A stretch of DNA of 9,880 nucleotides from Armatimonadota bacterium (GCA_003516955.1 DPBN01000124.1:1-9880); one strand, 5' to 3'; positions 1-6,289 are shown, counted from the first letter of the stretch. Notes: a model not told the origin generated them from the sequence alone. Numbers and translations: made by a program.

Positions 1-138
1 GTCGGACGAGGCGTTGTCCACGACGATGACCTCGAAGCGCGCCTCGTCCCGCCTGTCCCACAGGCTCTGCAGGCAGGTTCTCAAGTCGCCGGCTGTGTTC
101 CAGCTACAGATGGTGACCGTCAGCTCCAAATCCGCCAT
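1..138 (-). CDS. Family 2 glycosyltransferase, N-terminal fragment cut by the window edge
   Basis: Only the first 46 codons are present; the gene continues beyond the left edge. Read leftward from ATG at 138-136, the product begins MADLELTVTICSWNTAGDLR and reaches VIVVDNASSD at residues 37-46. That is the start of a GT-A fold: a beta strand ending in a [VC]-x-W-N-T nucleotide-binding motif, then the conserved VVDNASSD strand. Family 2 enzymes move a sugar from a nucleotide-sugar donor to a glycan or lipid acceptor on the cytoplasmic face of the membrane. The start lies 35 bp inside the end of the preceding glycosyltransferase gene, so the two are probably translationally coupled. The ribosome site is weak (only a GGA about 5 bases upstream). 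Donor and acceptor cannot be judged from this fragment. Confidence 0.85.
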   Translation of the reverse strand, partial: MADLELTVTICSWNTAGDLRTCLQSLWDRRDEARFEVIVVDNASSD

Positions 139-988
139 GGTATCCGCGAGCTCTCACGAAGGCCGCCGCGTAGAGGAGCGCAGCCAGCAATCCTTGGGCC
201 AAAGGGCCGCCGCGAACGAGCCTGTGCTTCCTAAGGAAACGCACGAGGCTGCGGTGGGACTCCCAAATCATCTGCGGCCGCACTTGGCGCGTACTCTCTC
301 CGCCCAGGTGCCGAACCCGCACGGACGGGTCGTAGAGGCAGGGCCATCCGGCCCTCCAGAGGCGCAGCAGAAGATCGACCTCGTTGAAGAAAATGGGGAA
401 CGCCTCGTCGAAGGGCGCACGGGGGTCTCCGACGCTCTCGAGGGCCTCGCGCCGGAACAGCAGGAAGGTGCCCATCGGCTGGGGAGCGTCCTGCAGCCGA
501 TCATAGTCGAACAACGGGAGCCGGTAGGACGCGAGGGCGGAGCGGGGGAACAGGCGCCACAGCCCGCCCAGCTCGCCCAGGATGCCGGCCACGGTGGGGA
601 AGCCCCTCACCGATCGCTGCGTCTCCCCGCCGGGGCCGACCAGGCGCGCACCGACCGCCCCGTGCCGCGGATGGTCTTCCAGCGACCGCAAGGCGCGGTC
701 CAGCGAGTCGTCGAAGAACTCCGTATCCGGGTTCAGCGTGAGCAACCGGTCGCCGGACGCCGCCGCGAACGCTGCGTTGTTGCCCGCGGCGTAGCCCAGA
801 TTGCGCTCAGAGCGGATCAGCCTCGCCCAAGGGAAGGAGGACTCCACCATGTCCGCCGAGCCGTCGGACGAGGCGTTGTCCACCACGATCGTCTCGCAAG
901 GCCCGGAGGGCGGGTGTGCCGCGATGGAACGGAGACAGGCCGCCAACGCCTCGCGGGTGTTCCAGTTGACGATGAGGATGCTCAGCAT
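104..988 (-). CDS. Family 2 glycosyltransferase (rhamnosyltransferase-like, WbbL/RfbN type)
   Basis: This 294-residue protein has the full set of marks of the family 2 glycosyltransferases that build O-antigen or exopolysaccharide. It starts LSILIVNWNT (residues 2-11), then VVDNASSDGSADM (35-47), RNLGYAAGNNAAF (62-74), and LNPDTEF (85-91) at the position of the metal-binding DxD. A GTFLLFRREALESVG segment (173-187) and FFNEVDLLLRLWRAGW (200-215) match the catalytic-base region, where relatives often read E-D-x-D. Here the site reads N-E-V-D, which keeps an acidic pair. A hydrophobic stretch at about 262-278 may touch the membrane. The ATG at 988 is forced: an in-frame TAG lies 16-18 bases upstream with no other start between, and GGGG sits 8 bases before the ATG. 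The gene lies 44 bp after an unknown secreted protein and overlaps the next glycosyltransferase by 35 bp. Rhamnose as substrate is a guess from family resemblance. Confidence 0.92.
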   Translation of the reverse strand: MLSILIVNWNTREALAACLRSIAAHPPSGPCETIVVDNASSDGSADMVESSFPWARLIRSERNLGYAAGNNAAFAAASGDRLLTLNPDTEFFDDSLDRALRSLEDHPRHGAVGARLVGPGGETQRSVRGFPTVAGILGELGGLWRLFPRSALASYRLPLFDYDRLQDAPQPMGTFLLFRREALESVGDPRAPFDEAFPIFFNEVDLLLRLWRAGWPCLYDPSVRVRHLGGESTRQVRPQMIWESHRSLVRFLRKHRLVRGGPLAQGLLAALLYAAAFVRARGYHGGFGADGHHL

Positions 989-1022
989 CGGCGGTGCCCC
1001 ATGCTACCCGAGGCACCGCCGA
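988..1022 (-). promoter_or_regulatory. Intercistronic hairpin over the glycosyltransferase start
   Basis: Bases 988-998 (TCGGCGGTGCC on the plus strand) are the exact reverse complement of 1012-1022, giving an 11-bp, mostly G:C stem around a 13-base loop. In the leftward transcript it begins 10 bases after the stop codon of the secreted-protein gene. Its 3' arm contains part of the GGGG ribosome site and ends on the A of the glycosyltransferase ATG. No U-run follows, so it does not look like an intrinsic terminator. A translation-limiting or mRNA-stabilising stem is more likely. The pairing is seen directly; the role is inferred. Confidence 0.6.
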
Positions 1023-1032
1023 GCTTCCGGAG

Positions 1033-2127
1033 TCACTCCATTTCGTCGAGCATCTTGCCGCCGAGGATGGCCATCAGGGTGGTCTTGGTCTGGAGGCGTG
1101 GAACGGGCTGGACGTCCGCGCGGGCGACGCTTGGGCCGTAGCCGGTCATGCGCAGCATCACGAAGTCGGCGCCTCGGAAGATGCCCTCGGGAACCGTGGC
1201 CGAGGTCGCGTCTCCCTTGAGCAGCACCTTCTGTTCGACCAGCCGTCGGACCTCGGCCATCTGGAGGAAGTCCCAGTCGACGTCGGCCTTCTCGTCCCAC
1301 GTCTCGCCGGCGTACCAGAGGATCAGCGTCTCCTGGCCCTGCATCCCGAAGATCATCGCGTGCGTCCCCAGCAGCGTCGGGATCGGCTTCCACTGCAGCG
1401 CGAGCGCCTTGGAAAGGTCCGGCTTGCCAGAGAGGTCCGGGGAGGTTAGGTCGAACGGTGCCAGGAAGTCCAGCTCCTTCGGCACCTCGAGGTCGACCTG
1501 CCCGGCGTAGTTGGTCTCGAGGTGGAACGTGCCCGCCAGCCTCGCCGAGGGAGCGATCCGCACCGGCTTGTCGCCGGAAGGCCAGTGAGCCAAGGTGGCA
1601 TCGGGTCTCGCCGCATCCGACGCGCCCTTCGCCATCTGGGCCTGAGCCCATTGGCGTAGAAGCCCCGCCTGCTGGCCGAAGCCGAGGTCTTTGAAGCGGA
1701 AGACCTTCGGCTGGCCCTCGCGGACCTTGGGCGAGGAGCCCCAGTAGATCTTGATCGTGAAGTCTGGGGGCTTGCGCTCACCCTTCGCATCCTGGTCGTC
1801 GGCCTCCGCGGGCTCGCCGCCCTTCGAGGGCCGGACGATCTTCAGATCGAGCCTCGGTCCCTGTCCGAGACCCTGCGGCGGCGCGACGAACGCGAACGCG
1901 TCCTTGGGCGCGACGCCCGGCGACCAGAGACGGATCTCCAGGGAGCGCTGTGGCTTGCCCGGAAGAAAGGCCATCCCAGGCATTTCCGGCATCTCCATGC
2001 CCGGGGGCAGATCCGGCATCTCGAACCCGGCGATCCGCATGAGGCTCGTCTCGGCGAAGTAGCCCAGATGGGCGGCCTCGGTCGACGGAGCCTGCCAGGC
2101 GAGAGCGGCGGCTAGTGCGATGAACAT
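1033..2127 (-). CDS. Predicted secreted protein of unknown function with Met/Pro-rich patch
   Basis: I do not recognise this 364-residue protein. It opens with a short hydrophobic stretch (about residues 2-11, FIALAAALAW) and an A-x-A-like site near 16-19, suggesting export. There are no basic residues before the core, so the signal peptide is atypical and short. Residues 37-52 are rich in Met and Pro (MPDLPPGMEMPEMPGM). A charged, probably flexible stretch follows at about 99-122. The rest mixes predicted strands and a Lys/Glu-containing C-terminus, with no membrane helix and only the opening hydrophobic run. The start is well fixed: AGGAGG lies 7 bases upstream of the ATG and an in-frame TGA lies just before that. 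It is the first gene of the leftward run and faces away from the four-module protein gene. Its place before two glycosyltransferases hints at an envelope role, but nothing in the sequence proves it. Confidence 0.85.
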   Translation of the reverse strand: MFIALAAALAWQAPSTEAAHLGYFAETSLMRIAGFEMPDLPPGMEMPEMPGMAFLPGKPQRSLEIRLWSPGVAPKDAFAFVAPPQGLGQGPRLDLKIVRPSKGGEPAEADDQDAKGERKPPDFTIKIYWGSSPKVREGQPKVFRFKDLGFGQQAGLLRQWAQAQMAKGASDAARPDATLAHWPSGDKPVRIAPSARLAGTFHLETNYAGQVDLEVPKELDFLAPFDLTSPDLSGKPDLSKALALQWKPIPTLLGTHAMIFGMQGQETLILWYAGETWDEKADVDWDFLQMAEVRRLVEQKVLLKGDATSATVPEGIFRGADFVMLRMTGYGPSVARADVQPVPRLQTKTTLMAILGGKMLDEME

Positions 2128-2134
2128 CGGCGTT

Positions 2135-2140
2135 CCTCCT
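2135..2140 (-). promoter_or_regulatory. Strong ribosome binding site of the secreted-protein gene
   Basis: On the minus strand this reads AGGAGG, 7 bases before the ATG at 2127. It is the strongest Shine-Dalgarno match in the window. Together with the in-frame TGA immediately upstream it fixes the start of the secreted-protein gene. Confidence 0.85.
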
Positions 2141-2160
2141 CATCCCCGCAGGGATGGGAC

Positions 2161-2166
2161 ATTACT
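2161..2166 (-). promoter_or_regulatory. Candidate -10 box for the leftward run
   Basis: The minus strand reads AGTAAT followed by G, in a GC-rich background. A start about 7 bases further on would give a leader of some 27 bases carrying the AGGAGG ribosome site. I see no convincing -35 box at the usual distance. It is the only AT-rich hexamer with this form between the divergent genes in this direction, so the call is plausible rather than firm. Confidence 0.4.
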
Positions 2167-2235
2167 TGCAGAAGTCCAAACTCCGGGCAGGACCATCGAG
2201 GCCGACGGGCGGGGTGCCGCGCGCGCCGATTGTGC

Positions 2236-2241
2236 CAAAAT
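2236..2241 (+). promoter_or_regulatory. Candidate -10 box for the four-module protein gene
   Basis: CAAAAT followed by GGTGT lies 43 bases before the TTG start at 2285. A transcript beginning near 2248 would carry a leader of about 37 bases with the GAGGGG ribosome site at 2271-2276. The GGTGT that follows resembles the bases after the TATAAT box of rpsT. No -35 element is obvious. Confidence 0.4.
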
Positions 2242-2284
2242 GGTGTCCTGCGTCGCCTTGCGTGCGGCGCGAGGGGTTGGATCC

Positions 2285-4111
2285 TTGCCGAAGTCAGTCA
2301 CGATCACTTCCAACGAGCAGTTCGCGCGACACTACGCGGACAGGCTGATTCTGCGCGAGCTCTGCGGCACCGACGGCGTGCTGAAGCTGGGCGAGCTGGC
2401 CGAAAGCTTGGAGTCCCAGGGCTTGGGCCTCGCGGCCATCCGGTCATTGCTGGGGAGCAACGCCGAGCGCTTCGCCTATCACGAGCGCCGGTGGGTGCCT
2501 GCGGTGCGCGTGGTCGCCAAGGGCAGGCCGCTGATCGAGGCCGCGCGCTTGGTTCTCCGCGCCTACGGCGCCCCGATGGAGATCGGTCTCCTCGTCCGCG
2601 AGGTTGCCCGGACCCACGATCGCGAGACCGAGACGCTGGAGCCCGCCCTTCGCCAGGTGCTGGAGAAGAGCCCCGACTTCTTGCTCGTCACGCCCGAGCT
2701 CGTCGCCTTGGCCGAGTGGGCTTTCCTGATGGGGGCCGAGTCGGTGGAGCGGGCCATGGCTCTCGCAGGGCTGGACGAGGGTCTGGTCCGGGAGCTCGCG
2801 GCGAAGACGGAGAGCGTGGACTGGTTCGACGAGGCCTCGGTGCGACAGGCCGTGCTGAACCTCGCACCGGTGTCGGTCAAGGCCCTTTCCGCCGCGGCTT
2901 GGCTCAAGCTGAACCCGCAGGACCCGTACGCTCCGATGCTGTACGATGGACGGGCGCTGTACCGCACCATCGTGACCACCCCCGGCACGGTCGTGGGCCA
3001 CGACGGCGTGATCTATCCCGAGCAGCAGGCCCGCAAGTGGCTCTCGACCGCGGTGCGGCTGGCCGACAAGCTGGCGCCGACCGTGGAGGTGGAGGACGTC
3101 GCCCCGATCGAGGTCCAGCCGGAGGACGTGGACCGGATGGTGGCCCGCATTCTGGCCTCCGAGGAGTCGGTCCCCGCGACGAAGCTCCTCGAGGAGATGT
3201 ACGAAATCACCATCGCGAACAAGACGTTCCCGGACGACCTGGCCAACGTGATGGCGGCGCTGAAGGCCCGGCCGGACGTGTGGTGGGTCGGCGGCGACCG
3301 CTTCCGGAGGCCTGGCACGGCGCCGGAGTTCATCTACGAGGTTCCGGAGCCGTTCCAGTACGTGGACACCTCCGGGCTGTTCCTGAACGAGGATGGGGAG
3401 CCGATCGACGCCGAGCTGAGCGACGACGGCCTCAGCACCTCCCTCCGCAAGCTGCTGAGCCACCCGCTGGCCATGGACGTTCTGGACGAGGACCCGGTGC
3501 CCGTCCCCAAGGTGCAGCAGGAGTCGCTGAACCTCGTCCTGAAGTCGATCCACCGCGAGCTGGGCACGTTCCCGCTCTGCCAGATCCCCACCGGTTGGCT
3601 CTCGCCCGAGCCGAAGGTCCAGGAGCTCATCTGGGTGGACCCGAACGGCAACGAGATCCAAGCGTGGGTGAACCACGAGGCCCGGCTGATCTTCGGCCTG
3701 ATCGACTGGTGGTTCGAGCAGCCCATCGAGAACGGAGCGGTGTTCACCCTCACCAAGACCCCGCGGCCGAACGTGTTCGAGTTCGCTTGGTCGGACCAGC
3801 CGGACCCCGTGGTGTTCATCAGCAGCCAGCGCATGGAGGAGCTGAGGAGCATCCAGGAGCGGTCCGCCGAGATGAGCACGTTCGACATCCTGATCGACGT
3901 GATGGCGCACTGGCCCAAGGGCGCTGAGTTCCTGACGCTGCTGGCGGAGGTGAACGTGGTGCGCCGGACCAAGCGCCGGCTGGTCGCCTCGCTTCTGAGC
4001 AGCTACCAGTGCTTCTACCAGCGGCAGGGCTCGCCCGTGTGGCACTTCGACTCGAAGAAGGTCTCGGACGGGTTCGACAAGACGAAGAGGAAGTTCATCC
4101 TGAAGAAGTAG
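2285..4111 (+). CDS. Unknown protein with four winged-helix-like modules
   Basis: I cannot assign this 608-residue protein (from TTG 2285) to a named family. Four segments share one layout: helices, then a hydrophobic strand and an aromatic or basic turn that would form a wing. They lie at about residues 12-74 (ending YHERRWVP), 84-144 (ending FLLVTPELVAL), 283-342 (ending VWWVGGDRFRRPG) and 531-595 (ending YQRQGSPVWHFD). This resembles HARE-HTH or RpoE-delta-type winged helices. Between the third and fourth lie acidic linkers and a segment rich in Trp and Phe (about 430-515). No signal peptide or membrane helix is seen, so it is probably cytoplasmic and may bind nucleic acid or RNA polymerase. 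The frame stays open upstream to an ATG at 2120, inside the divergent gene, and an ATG at 2240 lacks a ribosome site. TTG 2285 has GAGGGG 8 bases upstream, and the similarity between modules begins just after it. rpsT follows 33 bp after the stop. Confidence 0.82.
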   Translation: MPKSVTITSNEQFARHYADRLILRELCGTDGVLKLGELAESLESQGLGLAAIRSLLGSNAERFAYHERRWVPAVRVVAKGRPLIEAARLVLRAYGAPMEIGLLVREVARTHDRETETLEPALRQVLEKSPDFLLVTPELVALAEWAFLMGAESVERAMALAGLDEGLVRELAAKTESVDWFDEASVRQAVLNLAPVSVKALSAAAWLKLNPQDPYAPMLYDGRALYRTIVTTPGTVVGHDGVIYPEQQARKWLSTAVRLADKLAPTVEVEDVAPIEVQPEDVDRMVARILASEESVPATKLLEEMYEITIANKTFPDDLANVMAALKARPDVWWVGGDRFRRPGTAPEFIYEVPEPFQYVDTSGLFLNEDGEPIDAELSDDGLSTSLRKLLSHPLAMDVLDEDPVPVPKVQQESLNLVLKSIHRELGTFPLCQIPTGWLSPEPKVQELIWVDPNGNEIQAWVNHEARLIFGLIDWWFEQPIENGAVFTLTKTPRPNVFEFAWSDQPDPVVFISSQRMEELRSIQERSAEMSTFDILIDVMAHWPKGAEFLTLLAEVNVVRRTKRRLVASLLSSYQCFYQRQGSPVWHFDSKKVSDGFDKTKRKFILKK

Positions 4112-4121
4112 CCCGATCGGC

Positions 4122-4127
4122 TATAAT
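4122..4127 (+). promoter_or_regulatory. -10 box of rpsT (TATAAT)
   Basis: A perfect TATAAT followed by GGCGT lies 11 bases after the stop of the preceding gene and 17 bases before the rpsT ATG. It directly follows the 8-bp palindrome CCGATCGG (4113-4120). A start near 4134 would give a leader of only about 11 bases. No clear -35 box is visible; that position falls in the end of the preceding coding region. Confidence 0.7.
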
Positions 4128-4144
4128 GGCGTTTCGGAATTCCA

Positions 4145-4417
4145 ATGGCTAACAAGAAGGCAAGCAAGAAGGACCTGCGGCAGTCGGCCAAGCGCCGTAT
4201 CCGCAATCAGAGCACGAAGAGCGCGCTGAAGACGTTCGTCAAGAAGGTGCGCACGCAGGTGGCGGCCGGCGACGCCGAGGCGGCGAAGGCGGCGCTCGTG
4301 CAGGCCGTGAGCGCGCTCGACAAGGCTGCGGAGCGGGGAATCATCCACAAGAACCAGGCGGCCCGGCGCAAGTCGCGCATCGCCAAGCTCCTCGTCAAGG
4401 CCCAGACGCAGTCCTGA
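4145..4417 (+). CDS. rpsT: 30S ribosomal protein S20
   Basis: This 90-residue, strongly basic protein is bacterial ribosomal protein S20, which binds 16S rRNA early in assembly of the small subunit. The start MANKKASKKDLRQSAKRR, the Lys/Arg-rich helical body and the ending with KNQAARRKSRIAKL (about residues 70-83) are family hallmarks, and the length is typical (85-90). The first two helices lie at about 8-40 and the last at about 68-85. It has its own TATAAT box and a strong terminator, so it seems to be a single-gene transcript. The leader is very short and the ribosome site weak (GGAA at 4136-4139, about 5 bases before the ATG). In Escherichia coli S20 represses its own translation; whether that happens here cannot be seen. 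Confidence 0.98.
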   Translation: MANKKASKKDLRQSAKRRIRNQSTKSALKTFVKKVRTQVAAGDAEAAKAALVQAVSALDKAAERGIIHKNQAARRKSRIAKLLVKAQTQS

Positions 4418-4438
4418 CCCGCGCCGTTCGACGTTGAG

Positions 4439-4472
4439 GCCCCGCGGCTCTGGAGCGGCCCGCGGGGCTTTT
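4439..4472 (+). terminator. Intrinsic terminator after rpsT
   Basis: GCCCCGCGG (4439-4447) and its exact reverse complement CCGCGGGGC (4460-4468) form a 9-bp G:C stem with a 12-base loop, followed by TTTT (4469-4472). It lies 21 bases after the rpsT stop codon. This is the clearest terminator in the window and separates rpsT from the next gene. Confidence 0.9.
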
Positions 4473-4506
4473 CCGCGAGCGAACCATCCGCCGTCGCCTG
4501 CCCGTC

Positions 4507-4512
4507 CCTAAT
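4507..4512 (+). promoter_or_regulatory. Candidate -10 box before the pseudopilin-tailed protein gene
   Basis: CCTAAT followed by GGTGT lies only 3 bases before the GTG start at 4516. The match to the rpsT box (AATGG-[CT]-GT) is good. If it is a real -10 box the message would be leaderless or begin just inside the start codon, so either the start or this box needs care. Confidence 0.35.
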
Positions 4513-4515
4513 GGT

Positions 4516-5793
4516 GTGAGGCGGCTGGTTCCGATTCTGCTCGCAGCGTTCTGCTCCTCGACGGCGCTCGCCCAAGGGCACATCCTTGGCCGAACATCCG
4601 CGTACGTGTCCGGCTTCGCACGGCCGGTCTGCGGAGCGGAGGTGCTCCGGGCCGTCTGGTCGACGGACGGTCACCGGATCTGGATCTACCGCCGGCTGCT
4701 CTCGGTGGATCGGTCCGGGTTCGTGCAGGCCCTGAAGGGGGCGGTCACCCCAGCATCGCCGGTAGAGGCCGGCTTGGCGCCGGAGGAGCAGGTGCTGGTG
4801 TACGACGTGGAACGCGACTCCGGCACCGTCGTCTGGCGCGCCCCGTCGACCGAGGCGCACGTGGAGGGTCTCGCCCCGCTCGGTTCCCATCGGGCTCTGG
4901 TGCTCGTGACAGAGCTGAAGCCGGACCAGCCGAGGCGTCAGACTCTTCTGCGCCTGTCGGCGCGGGGCGAGCGCGCGGCCGTGGTCGCCTCGTTCGAGGA
5001 CTCCACGACCGTGTCGCTCCTCGCCCACACCGATGCCAGCGTCGCCGTACCCAAGGTTGCCCTCGTGGAGCTCGGACCGGTCCATCGTGTGTTGCTGGCG
5101 TCGTGGAGCGGCGTGCAACCATCGGTGGAAGTGCCAGGCGTGGTGAGCTCGAAGTTCTCGCGTGGCGCCTTCTGGGTCTCGACGAGTGCTGAGGGGCGTT
5201 GGATCCGCGTGGACCCGGCGACGGGCGCGGCCACGGAGCAGGCCCCGCCAAAGGACGACGAGGAGGAGCTTCCGCTGGCGTGGGAGACGGTGTCTCCAGC
5301 CAAGGGGCAGGGAGCGCGGCCGGCCAGGTTGCTGTGGATCGGCCTGCAGAGCGGACCGGACGATGCGGCCGGCCGGTTTCTGCTGAGCGCCGACGCCGGC
5401 GAGGTGGCGGCGGTGGCGCCGGACAGGAGCGCCGTGGTGTACGTGGTCGACGGCGTGGCCCTGGTTCGAGAGCTTTACCCGGTTCCTGTGGAGACCTTGC
5501 AGAGGCAAAAGCGCGAGGCGGCCGAGGAGGTCGCTCTCTCCCGCGCCAAGCAGGTGGGTCTGGCCATGATGATGTACGCAGCCGACTATGGCGGCGTGCT
5601 GCCGCAGGACGCCGCCGACATTGCGCCCTATCTGCGCAACCGCGACTACCTGGATGGGTTCGTGTTCACGGCCCGAGGGCTGAGCGTCAGGAACATCGCG
5701 GATCCCGGCGGCACGGAGATCGGCTACTTCCCCTTCGAGGGCGGGCAGCGCATCGTCGTGTTCGCCGATGGCAGCGCCAAGAAGCGGCCGTGA
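4516..5793 (+). CDS. Secreted protein with a pseudopilin-like C-terminal tail
   Basis: This 425-residue protein starts at GTG with a clear signal peptide (MRRLVPILLAAFCSSTALA, residues 1-19, then QG). Residues 20-320 hold many short strands with turns such as DGHRIWIYRR, GTVVWRAP, GRWIRVDPATG and DRSAVVYVVDG. That pattern suits a beta-propeller or similar repeat body, but I see no named repeat. From about 328 a charged helix leads into ALSRAKQVGLAMMMYAADYG (340-359) and VLPQD, and the chain ends near VVFADGSAKK (414-423). This region strongly resembles the post-helix part of DUF1559-type pseudopilins, with their DYxxxLP and FxDG elements. The N-terminal prepilin motif (F-T-L-I-E) is absent, so it should be exported by Sec rather than assembled as a pilin. 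It sits after the rpsT terminator and 36 bp before the hydrogenase endopeptidase gene in the same direction, with no terminator between. A direct link to hydrogenase is not evident. No ribosome site precedes the GTG. Confidence 0.85.
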   Translation: MRRLVPILLAAFCSSTALAQGHILGRTSAYVSGFARPVCGAEVLRAVWSTDGHRIWIYRRLLSVDRSGFVQALKGAVTPASPVEAGLAPEEQVLVYDVERDSGTVVWRAPSTEAHVEGLAPLGSHRALVLVTELKPDQPRRQTLLRLSARGERAAVVASFEDSTTVSLLAHTDASVAVPKVALVELGPVHRVLLASWSGVQPSVEVPGVVSSKFSRGAFWVSTSAEGRWIRVDPATGAATEQAPPKDDEEELPLAWETVSPAKGQGARPARLLWIGLQSGPDDAAGRFLLSADAGEVAAVAPDRSAVVYVVDGVALVRELYPVPVETLQRQKREAAEEVALSRAKQVGLAMMMYAADYGGVLPQDAADIAPYLRNRDYLDGFVFTARGLSVRNIADPGGTEIGYFPFEGGQRIVVFADGSAKKRP

Positions 5794-5829
5794 ATCCCCA
5801 AGCCCTTCCGCCAGCGTAGGAAAGGAAGG

Positions 5830-6288
5830 ATGTTGGTGGTGGGGATCGGCAACTCTCAGCGAGGAGACGACGCCGCCGGGTTGCTGGTCGCCCGCGAGGT
5901 GAGCGGCAGGTTGCCCGACGGTTGGAGGGTCCTGGAGTTGGAGGGGGAGGGGACGAGCCTGCTGGAGGCATGGGCGGGCGAGGAACGGGCGATCGTGGTC
6001 GATGCGATGCGGTCGGGTCAGCCGGTCGGCACGATTCGCCGGTTCGACGCGCACCGCGAGCCCCTGCCGTCCGAGGCGTTCCGAGTGTCGTCGCACCTGT
6101 TCGGTCTTGCCGAGGCGATCGAGCTGGGGCGCGTGCTGGACCTCCTTCCGCGCAGGCTGACCGTGATCGGTGTCGAATGCGGGGACTGCGCCATGGGGAG
6201 CGAGCCGGGACCGGAAATGCGGGCCGCGATCCACCGTTGCGTCGAAGTCGTGCTGGAGGAAATCGGGCGGCACGGTGAGGCGGACTGA
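5830..6288 (+). CDS. [NiFe]-hydrogenase maturation endopeptidase (HyaD/HupD/HoxW family)
   Basis: This 152-residue protein is the peptidase that removes the C-terminal extension of the hydrogenase large subunit after nickel insertion, which locks the active site in place in the cytoplasm. The family motif GIGNSQRGDDAAGL is at residues 5-18. The three nickel-sensing positions known from HybD map to an acidic residue in that motif (D14), D58 in VVDAM and H89 in SSHLFGL. GTIRRFDA (67-74) is typical of one branch of the family. Residues 115-121 carry a C-x-x-C (C117, C120) that I do not recall as a general feature. Length is normal (about 150-165). AGGAAAGG (5818-5825) lies upstream of the ATG with good spacing. 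It is the first hydrogenase gene in the run, and hypF starts 1 base after its stop or overlaps it. Each such enzyme usually serves one hydrogenase, so an isoform-specific symbol is not given. Confidence 0.94.
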   Translation: MLVVGIGNSQRGDDAAGLLVAREVSGRLPDGWRVLELEGEGTSLLEAWAGEERAIVVDAMRSGQPVGTIRRFDAHREPLPSEAFRVSSHLFGLAEAIELGRVLDLLPRRLTVIGVECGDCAMGSEPGPEMRAAIHRCVEVVLEEIGRHGEAD

Positions 6289-6289
6289 A

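Noticed and set aside
990..1020. The inverted repeat as an intrinsic terminator of the secreted-protein gene
   Set aside because: No run of T follows on the transcribed strand; the stem is followed at once by the coding sequence of the glycosyltransferase.
14..1141. Long plus-strand open frame of 375 codons across the glycosyltransferase genes
   Set aside because: It runs antisense to two genes with clear family motifs. Its own product is low-complexity Arg/Gly/Glu/Gln-rich, as expected from GC-rich shadow frames.
6170..6289. ATG-initiated extension of hypF by 40 residues
   Set aside because: It would lie within the endopeptidase gene and encode residues unlike any HypF start. The acylphosphatase domain begins just after GTG 6290.
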